In this document: one piece after another, positions 14,677 to 23,992 of the stretch
How the letters are laid out: every line of letters begins with the position of its first letter
Position numbering within the stretch: the first letter of the stretch is position 1
Assembly: GCA_963732225.1 (NCBI GenBank)
Contig: CAVSYR010000002.1
Location: forward strand, 1,116,001-1,180,000
Length of the DNA stretch: 64,000 nucleotides
Origin: VRUE01 sp963732225
Lineage (GTDB): Bacteria > Actinomycetota > Thermoleophilia > Solirubrobacterales > 70-9
Direction of reading: 5' to 3'
Notes under the pieces: model-generated
What the model was told of the DNA's origin: nothing
Database searches by the model: none
The model's input: only the letters and a program-made list of their open reading frames with translations
Program-made: the position numbers and the translations under genes

Positions 14677-16107
14677 GTGCACCCTTCTCTCCGAGAGCGA
14701 GCCCTCGCCCGCTGGCTGCCGGTGGCGCTGGTTGTACTGGTCGCTCTCCTGCTTCCCCTCAGCGCCTTCGCCGCATCGGGCACGAAACACCAGCCTGCGG
14801 GTGAAAGGGCGGGGGCCCTCGCCCAACTGCCGGGCAAGAGCGGCTGCATCGTCGATCGCTCCGCCCATGGCGGTGGTTGCGCGACCGCCCGTGCCCTCAA
14901 GGGTCCCGGGCCGTTCATGGGTTCGCGCGCGATCGCGCTCAGCCCCGACGGCAAGAGCGTCTACGTTGCCTCCTCGCAGAGTGACGCGATCGCGATCTTC
15001 CGCCGCAACCCGCGCAGCGGTGCCCTCACCCAGCCAAAGGGGGCAGCGGGATGCATCGCCGCCAAAGGTGCCGACCACTGCGCCACGGCGATCGGCCTCG
15101 ACGGCCCCAACTCGGTCGCCGTCAGCCCCGACGGCCGCAACGTCTACGCGACCTCGCGGGCGAGCAACTCGATCAGCGTCTTCCAGCGCAACCAGAAGAC
15201 CGGCGCGCTGACCCAACTGCCAGCCAGCGCCGGCTGCATCGCTGGGGTGCCGATCCCGGTCTGTGCCGTCGGCCGCGCCCTGGTTGGGCCGGACGTGGTC
15301 GTCGTCAGTCCCAAGGGCGAGAACGTCTACGTCGGCTCCTTCTTCGGCAACGCGGTCGCCGTCTTCGATCGTGACCCGGTCAGCGGCGCGCTGACGCAAC
15401 CCGGCGACAGCAGCGGTTGCATCGCCGAAGCGATCAGCGGCTGCGCGCTCGGCATCGCCCTCGGCGCCCCGGAGGGCATGGCGATCAGCGGCGACGGCGC
15501 CAGCGTCTACGTTGCCAGCGCCCTCTCCAACGCAGTTGTCACCTTGGCGCGGGACCAGTCGACCGGCAACCTGACCCAGGCCAGCGACGGCAGCGGCTGC
15601 ATCGTCAACAGTGCGCTCGCCGGTTGCACCGTCGGGGTCGAGCTGAAGGGCGCCAACGCGGTTGCCTTCAACCCCGGTGGCGACGTCTACGCCACCTCGC
15701 TGTTCAGCAACAGCGTCACCGCCTTCAGCCGTTCGCGCAGTACCGGCGGCCTTGCGCAAAAGCAGGGCACCGCCGGATGCCTGATCTGGCTGCGCGCCGC
15801 CGGCTGTTCCTTCGGCCGCGCGATGCGCTCACCGGAGGGTCTCGCGATCTCGCCGGATGGGGCAAACGTCTACGTCGCCGCCTTCGCCAACAGCGCCATC
15901 GACGTCCTCGAGCGCGGTAAGAAGGTAGGCAAGGTGAAGCAGGTGCCGGGCCGCGGCGGTTGCCTGGCGCCGCACTCGGTGCCGGGTTGCACGCGGGCGC
16001 GGGCGCTGCGCGGCGTCAGCTCGCTCGCGCTCAGCCCCGACGGCAAATTTCTTTACTCGACCTCGTTCGGCAGCAACGCCGTCGACATCTTCCGGAGGAA
16101 CAAATGA
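14677..16107 (+). CDS. Secreted beta-propeller protein (lactonase/YVTN-like repeats)
   Basis: The start is GTG 14677; a longer upstream frame is a shadow of the previous gene. The signal peptide ends LLPLSAFAAS. About six or seven repeats of around 65 residues follow, each with LSPDGKSVYVASSQSDAIAIF and ending TGALTQ-x6-GCI, then a second Cys about 10 residues on. The paired cysteines suggest one disulfide per blade, which suits an exported protein. The stop overlaps the sulfatase start (ATGA). The role may be binding or substrate presentation next to the sulfatase; enzymatic activity is unproven. Confidence 0.85.
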   Translation: MHPSLRERALARWLPVALVVLVALLLPLSAFAASGTKHQPAGERAGALAQLPGKSGCIVDRSAHGGGCATARALKGPGPFMGSRAIALSPDGKSVYVASSQSDAIAIFRRNPRSGALTQPKGAAGCIAAKGADHCATAIGLDGPNSVAVSPDGRNVYATSRASNSISVFQRNQKTGALTQLPASAGCIAGVPIPVCAVGRALVGPDVVVVSPKGENVYVGSFFGNAVAVFDRDPVSGALTQPGDSSGCIAEAISGCALGIALGAPEGMAISGDGASVYVASALSNAVVTLARDQSTGNLTQASDGSGCIVNSALAGCTVGVELKGANAVAFNPGGDVYATSLFSNSVTAFSRSRSTGGLAQKQGTAGCLIWLRAAGCSFGRAMRSPEGLAISPDGANVYVAAFANSAIDVLERGKKVGKVKQVPGRGGCLAPHSVPGCTRARALRGVSSLALSPDGKFLYSTSFGSNAVDIFRRNK

Positions 16108-17717
16108 GTGATGGTGAGAAGCGCGACGGCGGGCTGACCCGCAAGGAACTGATCGGTTCCGGCGCCAGCGTTGCCGCGGCCGCGCTGTTGGCCCAGGGCG
16201 CCGGCGTCGAGCAAGCACTGGCGGCGGCGAAGAAGGGCAAGCGCAAGGACGTCGCGGGGATGAACATCATCCTCTTCCTCACCGACCAGGAGCGGGCGAT
16301 CCAGCACTTCCCGCAGAACTGGCTGCGCCAGAACCTGCCGGGAATGCGGCGGCTGCGCCAGCACGGGCTCAGCTTCGAACGCGCCTTCACCAACGCCTGC
16401 ATGTGCTCACCGGCGCGCTCGACCCTGGTGAGCGGTTACTTCCCGGCCCAGCACGGGGTCAAGTACACGCTCGAGGAAGACATGGAACCGCCGGAAAACC
16501 CCCAGGTGAGCCTGCCGACGGACCTGAAGAACCTGGCCACCGTGATGAAGGCGGCCGGCTACAACGTCGTCTACAAGGGCAAGTGGCACTGCTCGAAACC
16601 GGCTAAAAAAGAAGACGCCCAGCCCTCCGATCTCGAAAAGTACGGCTTCCTGCGCTGGAACCCGCCCGACGCCGGCGCCAACCAGAGCGTGCCCGAGGCC
16701 GGCGGCGGCAACATCGACAACGACGGCCGCTTCATCGAACAGGAAGGCAGCGTTTCAGCCGGCACCGAGGGCGCGCTGCAGTACCTGAGCTCGACCGCGG
16801 CGCAGCAGCAGCCCTTCTTCATGGTGATCTCGGTCGTCAATCCCCACGACGTTCTCTTTTACCCGAGCAAATCGTTCGGCGAAGCGGGCTATGACGGCAC
16901 CTGGCTCGAGGGCAACATCCACGCCCCGGCGACCGCCGGCGAAGACCTCTCGACCAAGCCCAGCGTCCAGGAAGAGTTCCTCAAGATCTTCAACCTGACC
17001 GGGAAGCCGAAAAACAAAGAACAGATGCGCAATTACCTCAACTTCTACGGCAACCTGATGCGCTCGTCTGACAGCTACCTGGTCAACGTCCTCGACAAGC
17101 TGGAAGAGACCGGTCTCTTCGAGGACACGCTGATCGTGCGCACGGCGGACCATGGTGAGATGGGCCTCGCACATGGTGGCCTGCGGCAGAAGAACTTCAA
17201 CTTCTACGAGGAGGCGACGCGGGTGCCGCTCGTCTACTCCAACCCCAAGCTCTTCCCCAAGCCGCACCAGACCGATGCGCTGGTCTCGCACGTCGACTTC
17301 CTGCCGACCCTGGCCAGCCTGGCGGCGGCGCCGAAGAGCGCCCGCGCCAACTGGCAGGGGGTGGACTACTCGAAGCTGGTCCTGCACCCGTCGACCAAAA
17401 ACTCGGTTCAGGACTACGTCGTCTTCACCTATGACGACTACCAGTCCGGCCAAAAAACCGGGCCCTACCCAAAACCGCCCAACCACGTGGTCAGCATCCG
17501 CGAAGGCCGCTGGAAGCTGGCCAAGTACTACGACCTCAGCGAAAACCCGGTGCCGCCGCAGTGGGAGATGTACGACCTCAAGACCGACCCGCTGGAGCGC
17601 GAGAACCTTGCCTTCCGCGGCCACAAACGAACCAAAAAGCAAGAGGAAGAATTCCAGCGCCTCAAACGCAAGCTCGCCCGGGTCGAAAAGACCCGCCTGA
17701 AGCCACCCACCTCCTGA
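16104..17717 (+). CDS. Cys-type sulfatase
   Basis: ATG 16104 follows GGAGGAA and overlaps the propeller stop. Residues 8-42 form an export signal with LTRKELIGSG, a Tat-like motif with RK instead of RR. The sulfatase core starts with NIILFLTDQER. The signature CSPARSTLVSG (Cys101 would become formylglycine) and a metal-binding ADHGEMG are present. The C-terminus has the usual WKLAKYYD and LKTDPLERENLA segments. It hydrolyses sulfate esters of unknown type, probably outside the cell. No recognised catalytic FGE is in the window, so maturation must come from elsewhere. Confidence 0.9.
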   Translation: MSDGEKRDGGLTRKELIGSGASVAAAALLAQGAGVEQALAAAKKGKRKDVAGMNIILFLTDQERAIQHFPQNWLRQNLPGMRRLRQHGLSFERAFTNACMCSPARSTLVSGYFPAQHGVKYTLEEDMEPPENPQVSLPTDLKNLATVMKAAGYNVVYKGKWHCSKPAKKEDAQPSDLEKYGFLRWNPPDAGANQSVPEAGGGNIDNDGRFIEQEGSVSAGTEGALQYLSSTAAQQQPFFMVISVVNPHDVLFYPSKSFGEAGYDGTWLEGNIHAPATAGEDLSTKPSVQEEFLKIFNLTGKPKNKEQMRNYLNFYGNLMRSSDSYLVNVLDKLEETGLFEDTLIVRTADHGEMGLAHGGLRQKNFNFYEEATRVPLVYSNPKLFPKPHQTDALVSHVDFLPTLASLAAAPKSARANWQGVDYSKLVLHPSTKNSVQDYVVFTYDDYQSGQKTGPYPKPPNHVVSIREGRWKLAKYYDLSENPVPPQWEMYDLKTDPLERENLAFRGHKRTKKQEEEFQRLKRKLARVEKTRLKPPTS

Positions 17718-17732
17718 AGGGGGCGTTGATCG

Positions 17733-18146
17733 TCAGGCTCCGGGTGCGATCGTTCGCAAGCCGGCAAGGCGCGCGGCAGCAGCTTGGCGCTCGTCGTAAG
17801 TCACGAACGCCTCGATCAGATCGAGACTCACCGCCGATGCGACGTGGATCGCGTCAAGGGCTCGCAGTGCAGGCTCGGCCAGCGCACCCGCGCCCGCAAG
17901 CAGAGCGCGGTCGAGCGGCCGCAAGGCGAGCGCGTCGATCAGTTCACCGGCGCGATTCAGCAAGACGTCACCGGGCAGGGCGGGGTCCTGTGCAACCGCA
18001 CGACGCACCGCACGCGGGATCTCAGTCAGGACCAGCTCGCTGCTGAGCAGATCGGCTCCGGCAAGGTATGAGCGCAGGGCATCCGACTCCGCCTCTTCGT
18101 ATACGAGCTTGACCAGCGCCGAGGAGTCCGCGTAGAAAGTTGCCAC
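17733..18146 (-). CDS. vapC: PIN-domain ribonuclease toxin (VapC-like)
   Basis: This 137-residue PIN fold carries acidic active-site residues: Asp in FYADSSALVKLVYEE, Glu in SSELVLTEIPRAV, Asp in LDAIHVASA and Asp in VTYDERQ. VapC toxins cut RNA with Mg2+. It lies 3 bp downstream of its antitoxin gene. Confidence 0.88.
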   Translation of the reverse strand: MATFYADSSALVKLVYEEAESDALRSYLAGADLLSSELVLTEIPRAVRRAVAQDPALPGDVLLNRAGELIDALALRPLDRALLAGAGALAEPALRALDAIHVASAVSLDLIEAFVTYDERQAAAARLAGLRTIAPGA

Positions 18147-18149
18147 CGC

Positions 18150-18428
18150 TCAGCGATCGCCGCGAATGTCGTCGAGCGCACGGCTCAAGGCTCTCGGATC
18201 TCCGCTCAACTCAAGTGGCTCCGGCAGCCCAGATCGCAACGGGCGCGACACTCGCCCCTCCGCGATCAGCCGATCGAGGTCGGGGCCGGTGCTAGGCGCC
18301 GGGCCCAGCTCGGCTACCGGACGGTTGCGATCGGTAACGACCAGCCGCTCCCCTTTACCCACGCGCCGCAGGTAGACGCTGAGGTTCTGCCGCAGCTCCG
18401 CAACCCCGACTGTCTCGCTCATGTACAT
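18150..18428 (-). CDS. Phd/YefM-type antitoxin partner of the PIN toxin
   Basis: The N-terminus, VGVAELRQNLSVYLRRVGKGERLVVTDRNRPVAELGP, is a Phd/YefM DNA-binding fold, and the C-terminal half is the toxin-binding tail. ATG 18428 and ATG 18422 are both possible starts. It should neutralise the PIN protein and repress the operon. Confidence 0.85.
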   Translation of the reverse strand: MYMSETVGVAELRQNLSVYLRRVGKGERLVVTDRNRPVAELGPAPSTGPDLDRLIAEGRVSRPLRSGLPEPLELSGDPRALSRALDDIRGDR

Positions 18429-18557
18429 GAAGGTAGCAGGAGCTAATTGGGCCTATGCCTATCCGGCATCACTGGCATTGGGAGGGGGATAGTCCACCGA
18501 CCGGTAAGTGTTGTCGACTGACAAGTTCACCCCCGGCACGACGGCGGACCTGTGGAC
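18429..18557. other. Intergenic region between the toxin-antitoxin operon and the DUF2855 gene
   Basis: This 129-bp gap should hold the antitoxin promoter. A CCTATGCCTATCCGGCAT stretch is the only AT-richer part. No RNA gene or convincing terminator was seen. Confidence 0.4.
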
Positions 18558-19625
18558 TCAGAGCGAGATGACGTGGGCGCTCTTGGGGCCGACGCGGCCC
18601 TCGAGCACGTCCAGGTAAGCGCTCTTGACGCCCTCGAAGCCCTGACCGTGGTCCACCTCCAGCCAGCTGGCAGTCCACTTGCAGAAGGGGTGCCAGGCTT
18701 CGGCGACGCGGCGCTCCAGCTCGGCCGGGCCCCAGTCGGCGGAGCGCTTCTCGACCCGGGTGGGGGCGAAGAAGAAGGTTGGGGTCGGTCCGGGGAGGTC
18801 GCCCTGGCCGGAGCCGAGCTCCTCCCAGTGGGTGACTCCAACGGTCATCGAGTAGGCGAGCTGATCGCCAAAGTGTGTATGGACCGCTTGCCGTACAGCG
18901 CCGTCGCCGGCGATGTCAACGTAGGTGGCAGTACCGCTGCCGAGCGAGCCGATCTCGTCGTAGGTGACCGTGCGCCCGTAGATGCCGAGCCCCTCGACGA
19001 ACTCTTTGTTTCCCGCCGAGGTGAGGCCGACCAGCTCGACACCGTCGCGCTGCGCCAGCAGGAAGGCGGCGGCGATCGCGGTCTTGCTCGAGGCGCTGGA
19101 GATCACGATCGGTCCCCGCTCCGTCAGGTCCTCATCGGCGAGCTGGTCGTCGATTAGGAAGGAGGTGAAGAAGAGCGGCCGCAGCAGCATCTGAATGTCC
19201 TCGCTGCCGGCGCTGTAGAAAGGGTCGCCGCCGCTGGCCAGGTAGCGATGGTAAGCCGAGGGCAGCGCCGCCCGGTGCGGAGAGCCGTCGGTGAAGCCAT
19301 TGCCGCTGGCGCTCTTCGGGGTCACCAGCAGGTGGGAGGAGGGGGGCAGGTAGCCGTAGACCCGGGTGCCCACATCGACGCCCTCGGCCTCGCTTGCCTC
19401 GACCTCGGCAAAACCCCACATCGGCACCCGGCCCCAGCCGTCCTCGGCGGGGAAGAAGTCCCAGTAGGACATCGCCTCGCCCATCACGGCGTAGGTGACG
19501 TTGTTCGCCGTCAGCCCAAAGCTGTCGACCCGCAGCAACGCCTGGCCGTCGCCGACCGCGGGCGGCTCCGACTCGGCGATACGGCACTCGCGCAGCTCGT
19601 CGCGCTTGACCAGGAAGTCACTCAT
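18558..19625 (-). CDS. DUF2855 family protein
   Basis: The 355-residue protein has the DUF2855 pattern: LRVDSFGLTANNVTYAVMGEAMSYWDFFPA, GRVPMWGFAEVEAS, VYGYLPPSSHL, and a Rossmann-like ISSASSKTAIAAAFLLAQRDGVELVGLTSAGN. It looks like a distant relative of quinone reductase/MDR enzymes without zinc ligands. No reaction is established. It is divergent from gadB with an 83-bp gap. Confidence 0.85.
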   Translation of the reverse strand: MSDFLVKRDELRECRIAESEPPAVGDGQALLRVDSFGLTANNVTYAVMGEAMSYWDFFPAEDGWGRVPMWGFAEVEASEAEGVDVGTRVYGYLPPSSHLLVTPKSASGNGFTDGSPHRAALPSAYHRYLASGGDPFYSAGSEDIQMLLRPLFFTSFLIDDQLADEDLTERGPIVISSASSKTAIAAAFLLAQRDGVELVGLTSAGNKEFVEGLGIYGRTVTYDEIGSLGSGTATYVDIAGDGAVRQAVHTHFGDQLAYSMTVGVTHWEELGSGQGDLPGPTPTFFFAPTRVEKRSADWGPAELERRVAEAWHPFCKWTASWLEVDHGQGFEGVKSAYLDVLEGRVGPKSAHVISL

Positions 19626-19708
19626 CGCCGACCCATGCTCTCACGGCGGGCGAACCGGGTGCAAACGTCGGATACGCTCGCCCTCCCTGCGACCACGACT
19701 GGAGCGTC

Positions 19709-21085
19709 ATGAACAACCCACTCAGCGGTGAAGATGCCGCCAAGCTCTACGGCAACCGCTTCCTCACCGAGGACGCTCCCGACGGCCCATTCCCGGAAAG
19801 CGGCATGTCGGCACTCGACGCGATGCGGCTGGTCGACGAGGAACTGGCGCTGGAGGGTGACCCCAACCGCAACCTCGCCACCTTCGTCACCACCTGGATG
19901 GAGCCCGAGGCGCAGCGGCTGATCGGCGAGAACCTCTACCGCAACTTCATCGACCACGCCGAGTACCCGATCTCGGCCGAGGTCGAGCAGCGCTGCATCC
20001 GCATGCTCGCCGACCTCTACCACGCGCCCGGCGAGACCACCGGCGCCCGCACCCAGGGCTCCTCGGAGGCGATCATGCTCGGTGCGCTCTCCCTCAAGTG
20101 GAAGTGGAAGGAGCGTCGCGAAGCCGAGTCGAAGACGGTCGACAAGCCGAATCTGATCTTCGGCGGCGACGTGCACGTGGTCTGGGAGAAGTTCTGCCGC
20201 TACTTCGACGTCGAGCCGCGGATCGTGCCGCTGCAGGACGGCAAATACGTGATCGGTCCCGAAGACGTGCAGCCCCATATCGACGAGAACACGATCGGCG
20301 TCGCCGCCGTGCTCGGCACCACCTTCACCGGCCACGCCGACGACATCGTCGGCATCAACAAGCTCCTGGTCGACCTCAAGGGCGACAAAGGCCTCGACGT
20401 GCCGCTGCACATCGACGGCGCCAGCGGCGGCTTCGTCTGGCCCTTCCTCTACCCCGACTCCGAGTGGGACTTCCGGCTCGAGCAGGTGCGCTCGATCAAC
20501 GTCTCCGGTCACAAGTTTGGGCTCGTCTACCCCGGCGTCGGCTGGCTCGTCTTCCGCGAAAAGAGCGACCTCGCCGAGGATCTCGTCTTCTACGAGAACT
20601 ACCTGGGCAAAACCGACGCCACCTTCACCCTCAACTTCTCCACCGGCGCCTCGATGGTGCTCGCCCAGTACTACAACTTCGTCCGCTACGGGCGCGAGGG
20701 CTACGCCTACATCATGAAAGCGATGCAGCAGAACGCCCGCTCGCTGGCGGACAAGCTGAGGGAGAACGGCAACTTCGAACTGATCGGCGACGGTGAGGAG
20801 CAGCTGCCGCTGGTCGCCTTCCGGCTCGATGGTGAAAAGAACTACGACGAGTTCGACGTCTCCTGGCAGCTCTCGGCCGAGCGCGGCTGGATGCTGCCCG
20901 CCTACACGATGCCGCCCAACGCCGAAGACGTGAAGGTGCTGCGGGCACTGGTCAAGCAAACCCTCAGCCGCGAGCAGGTCGACCGCCTCGCCGCCGACAT
21001 CGACGTCGCCTGTAAGACGCTGGAGAAGAAGGGCGGCGCCCATCCCTCCGAGCGCAAGAAGATGAAGGTGAGCCCGGGCTACTAG
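19709..21085 (+). CDS. gadB: Glutamate decarboxylase (PLP-dependent)
   Basis: The 458-residue protein matches bacterial GadA/GadB in length and order: FVTTWMEPEAQRLIGENLYRNFIDHAEYP at the N-terminus, GSSEAIMLGALSLKWKWKERR, VPLHIDGASGGFVWPFL (PLP-contacting Asp) and NVSGHKFGLVYPGVGW with the PLP-binding Lys. It converts glutamate to GABA and CO2 and consumes a proton, as in acid stress. No glutamate/GABA antiporter is adjacent, so export or GABA shunt use is unresolved. Confidence 0.95.
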   Translation: MNNPLSGEDAAKLYGNRFLTEDAPDGPFPESGMSALDAMRLVDEELALEGDPNRNLATFVTTWMEPEAQRLIGENLYRNFIDHAEYPISAEVEQRCIRMLADLYHAPGETTGARTQGSSEAIMLGALSLKWKWKERREAESKTVDKPNLIFGGDVHVVWEKFCRYFDVEPRIVPLQDGKYVIGPEDVQPHIDENTIGVAAVLGTTFTGHADDIVGINKLLVDLKGDKGLDVPLHIDGASGGFVWPFLYPDSEWDFRLEQVRSINVSGHKFGLVYPGVGWLVFREKSDLAEDLVFYENYLGKTDATFTLNFSTGASMVLAQYYNFVRYGREGYAYIMKAMQQNARSLADKLRENGNFELIGDGEEQLPLVAFRLDGEKNYDEFDVSWQLSAERGWMLPAYTMPPNAEDVKVLRALVKQTLSREQVDRLAADIDVACKTLEKKGGAHPSERKKMKVSPGY

Positions 21086-21093
21086 GCCGACCG

Positions 21094-21822
21094 ATGGGCG
21101 CCGCACTCGGCTGGGGTGCGCTGGCGGCCTCGTCCTTGGTCCTCGGCGCCCTGCTCGCCCTCTATCGTCGCTGGCCGGACCGGCAGGTCGGCCTTGTCCT
21201 GGCTTTCGGTGCCGGGGCGCTGATCAGCGCGGTCAGCTTCGAGCTAGCGGCGGAGGGGTTGCGGGTCGGCAGCCTCGGCGCCACCGCGATCGGCCTCGGG
21301 GTCGGTTCCCTCGCCTACTTCAGTCTCGACGGGCTGATCGCCACGCACTTTTCCTCCGGCCGTGGTCGCACCGGTCGCAATAGTGGCGCCAATGCGGGAA
21401 CCGCGCTCGCACTCGGCGCTTTCCTCGATGGGATCCCCGAGCAGATGGTGCTTGGAATCGGGCTGGCGGCGGGCGAGGGAGTCGGGATCGGGCTGCTGGT
21501 CGCGATCTTCGTCTCCAACCTGCCCGAGGCGATCGGCTCGGCCAGCGATATGCGCGAGTCCGGCGCCTCGCGGGTCAGGATCCTGCGTCTTTGGGTTGGA
21601 GTCGCCGCGATCTGCACGATTGCCACTGTCGCCGGCTACGCGATCGCCGACGCCGCTTCGGGCGAGCTCCGCGCCGGCATCGACGGCTTCGCCGCGGGCG
21701 CCCTCCTGGTCATGCTGATCGACTCGATGATCCCCGAGGCGAGCAAGGAGTCCGGGCGGGTCGCCGGTCTTGTCACCACGCTCGGCTTTGCCGTCGCAAC
21801 GGCGCTGTCGAGCCTCTCCTGA
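21094..21822 (+). CDS. ZIP-family metal transporter
   Basis: This is a hydrophobic protein of 242 residues with 7-8 predicted membrane segments. The ZIP core is recognisable in ALGAFLDGIPEQMVLGIGLAAGEGVG and FVSNLPEAIGSA. A His/Gly/Arg-containing loop (THFSSGRGRTGRN) precedes it. The usual HxxP histidine in the fourth segment is replaced by LDGIPE, so metal preference is uncertain. It follows gadB by 8 bp. Confidence 0.8.
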   Translation: MGAALGWGALAASSLVLGALLALYRRWPDRQVGLVLAFGAGALISAVSFELAAEGLRVGSLGATAIGLGVGSLAYFSLDGLIATHFSSGRGRTGRNSGANAGTALALGAFLDGIPEQMVLGIGLAAGEGVGIGLLVAIFVSNLPEAIGSASDMRESGASRVRILRLWVGVAAICTIATVAGYAIADAASGELRAGIDGFAAGALLVMLIDSMIPEASKESGRVAGLVTTLGFAVATALSSLS

Positions 21823-21824
21823 GG

Positions 21825-22745
21825 CTAGATCACCGGCGGCGGCGTGCCGTCTACGCTCGCCGCCAGCTTCGGGTCCCACTCGCAGACGGTGCAGGCGTGG
21901 GCGAAGACCGAGCGGGCGAACTCGAGCGCGGTCGCGTGGGGGTCGGCGCCGGCGCGGGCATCGTCCCAGTCGAGGACGTAAAGGCCCAATTTGGAGTCCC
22001 AGCGGGCCGCGGCCGGCGAGATCTTGCCGTCGGAAAACGAATCCGGAGCGGGGTGGGCGTAGGCGTAGAAGGCGGCCTTGCCGTAGTTGGGGTCGCCCGG
22101 CCACCAGCCGACGGCGACGTCCTGGGCGTCCATCGAGTTGCGCATGATGAAGTCGTTCGAGGGTGGCTCGGCGGGCTGGCCCGAGAAGAGGCTGACGGCG
22201 AGGTCGAACGAGCCCCACCAGGCGTTGACGGGCGTCTTGCGGCCGCGGTAGGGCGCGCGGAACTCGGCAAGGACGAGGGCGGCGCGCGTTGCCGTCTCGA
22301 AGTAGGTGGAGACCTGGTCGGGGTCATAGCGCGCGTGCTCTTCGTCCTGGTCGAGCGGCGTGCTCCAGGACACCTCCTGCGGGGTGAGGTCGATGTCGAG
22401 CGGCCCGGCGAACTCTGCGATCGCGGCAAGCACCTCCCGCGTTACCGCGCCCACCGGGCGGTTTGGCGTCAGCGCGATTCGGCGCGACTCACCACCACTG
22501 TGTTCGGCGACTGCCTCATGGGAGTGCAGGTCAAGCGCCACGACCAGCGAGCCCGAGCCGCCGGGCGCCGGCAGCGGCAGCGTTTCCCAGCCGCGCGCGC
22601 TCAGCTGTAGCGCTGCGTGCTGGAGCTGCGGCTCGGGCGGGGAAAGCTGGGCCGCCAGCTTGCCGAGCAGCTGAGTGTGCGCGTGCAGGGTGTCGCAGGT
22701 ATCGCTCCACTCCGCGTAAGAGATGGATGGCCATGACGCGGTCAC
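21825..22745 (-). CDS. DUF5996 family protein
   Basis: The protein carries the DUF5996 pattern: an N-terminal SYAEWSDTCDTLHAHTQLLGKL, LTPNRPVG, and a C-terminal FSGQPAEPPSNDFIMRNSMDAQDVAVGWWPGDPNYGKAAFYAYAHPAP. GTG 22745 is the only start that keeps the conserved N-terminus, and it lies 22 bp from the divergent formate dehydrogenase start. No function is known. Confidence 0.85.
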   Translation of the reverse strand: MTASWPSISYAEWSDTCDTLHAHTQLLGKLAAQLSPPEPQLQHAALQLSARGWETLPLPAPGGSGSLVVALDLHSHEAVAEHSGGESRRIALTPNRPVGAVTREVLAAIAEFAGPLDIDLTPQEVSWSTPLDQDEEHARYDPDQVSTYFETATRAALVLAEFRAPYRGRKTPVNAWWGSFDLAVSLFSGQPAEPPSNDFIMRNSMDAQDVAVGWWPGDPNYGKAAFYAYAHPAPDSFSDGKISPAAARWDSKLGLYVLDWDDARAGADPHATALEFARSVFAHACTVCEWDPKLAASVDGTPPPVI

Positions 22746-22767
22746 CGATTCAGCTTACGATGGACCA

Positions 22768-23970
22768 GTGGCAACGGTCCTCTGCGTGCTCTACGACGAT
22801 CCGGTTGACGGCTATCCGCCGGCCTACGCCCGCGATGAGGTGCCGACGGTCGAGAGCTACCACGACGGCCAGAGCACGCCGACGCCGGAGGCGATCGGCT
22901 TCAAGCCCGGCGAGCTCCTCGGCAGCGTCTCCGGCGAGCTCGGCCTGCGCGAGTTTCTCGAGGCGCGCGGGCACCGACTGGTCGTCACCACCGACAAGGA
23001 CGGGCCGGACTCGGTCTTCGAGCGCGAGCTGCCCGAGGCCGAGGTGGTGATCTCACAGCCCTTCTGGCCCGCCTACCTGACCGCCGAGCGGATCGCCAAG
23101 GCGCCGAACCTGAAGCTGGCGCTGACTGCTGGCATCGGCTCCGATCACGTCGACCTGCAGGCGGCGATCGAGCGCCGCCTGACCGTCGCCGAGGTCACCT
23201 ACTCGAACAGCATCAGCGTCGCCGAGCACGTGGTGATGATGATCCTGGCGCTGGTCCGCAACTACATCCCCTCCTACCAGCAGGTCGTCGACGGCGGCTG
23301 GAACATCGCCGACTGCGTCTCGCGCTCCTACGACCTCGAGGGCATGCAGGTGGGCAGCGTCGCCGCCGGGCGCATCGGCTCCGCGGTGCTGCGGCGGCTG
23401 AAGCCGTTCGAGGTCGGCCTGCACTACACCGATCGCCACCGCCTGCCGCCCGAGGTCGAGGAGGAGCTCGGCGTCACCTTTCACCCCACGGCGGAGGAGA
23501 TGGTGGAGGTCTGCGACGTGGTCACGATCAACGCGCCGCTGCACCCCGAGACCGAGAACCTCTTCGACGCCGCGATGCTGGCGCGGATGAAGCGCGGCTC
23601 CTACCTGATCAACACGGCGCGGGGCAAGATCTGCGACCGCGACGCGATCGCCCGCGCCTGCGAGAGCGGCCAGCTTGCGGGCTACGCCGGTGACGTCTGG
23701 TTCCCCCAGCCAGCGCCGCGCGATCACCCCTGGCGCACGATGCCCCACCACGGCATGACTCCTCACACCTCCGGCACCAGCCTCTCGGCGCAGGCGCGCT
23801 ACGCGGCCGGCACCCGCGAGATCCTCGAGTGCTGGTTCGACGGTCGGCCGATTCGCGAGGAGTACCTGATCGTCGACGGCGGCACCCTGGCCGGTGCCGG
23901 CGCCCACTCCTACAGCGAGGGCAACGCGACGGGTGGCTCGGAGGAGGCCGCCCGTTTCAAGAGCGGTTGA
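22768..23970 (+). CDS. NAD-dependent formate dehydrogenase
   Basis: The start is GTG 22768. The D-2-hydroxyacid dehydrogenase fold has the formate-dehydrogenase-specific N-terminus (VLYDDPVDGYPPAYARDEVPTVESYHDGQ), the NAD loop GSVAAGRIGSAVLRRL, TARGKICDRD with the catalytic Arg, and PHTSGTSLSAQARYAAG with the catalytic His. It oxidises formate to CO2 without metal. The next gene is an alcohol/formaldehyde dehydrogenase-type enzyme, so the pair could carry formaldehyde to CO2. Confidence 0.92.
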   Translation: MATVLCVLYDDPVDGYPPAYARDEVPTVESYHDGQSTPTPEAIGFKPGELLGSVSGELGLREFLEARGHRLVVTTDKDGPDSVFERELPEAEVVISQPFWPAYLTAERIAKAPNLKLALTAGIGSDHVDLQAAIERRLTVAEVTYSNSISVAEHVVMMILALVRNYIPSYQQVVDGGWNIADCVSRSYDLEGMQVGSVAAGRIGSAVLRRLKPFEVGLHYTDRHRLPPEVEEELGVTFHPTAEEMVEVCDVVTINAPLHPETENLFDAAMLARMKRGSYLINTARGKICDRDAIARACESGQLAGYAGDVWFPQPAPRDHPWRTMPHHGMTPHTSGTSLSAQARYAAGTREILECWFDGRPIREEYLIVDGGTLAGAGAHSYSEGNATGGSEEAARFKSG

Positions 23971-23992
23971 TGCGGGCGCGGGCGGGTCGATC

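Noticed and set aside
16104..17717. Assuming the FGE-like gene matures this sulfatase
   Set aside because: The FGE-like protein lacks the catalytic cysteines, so proximity alone is not enough.
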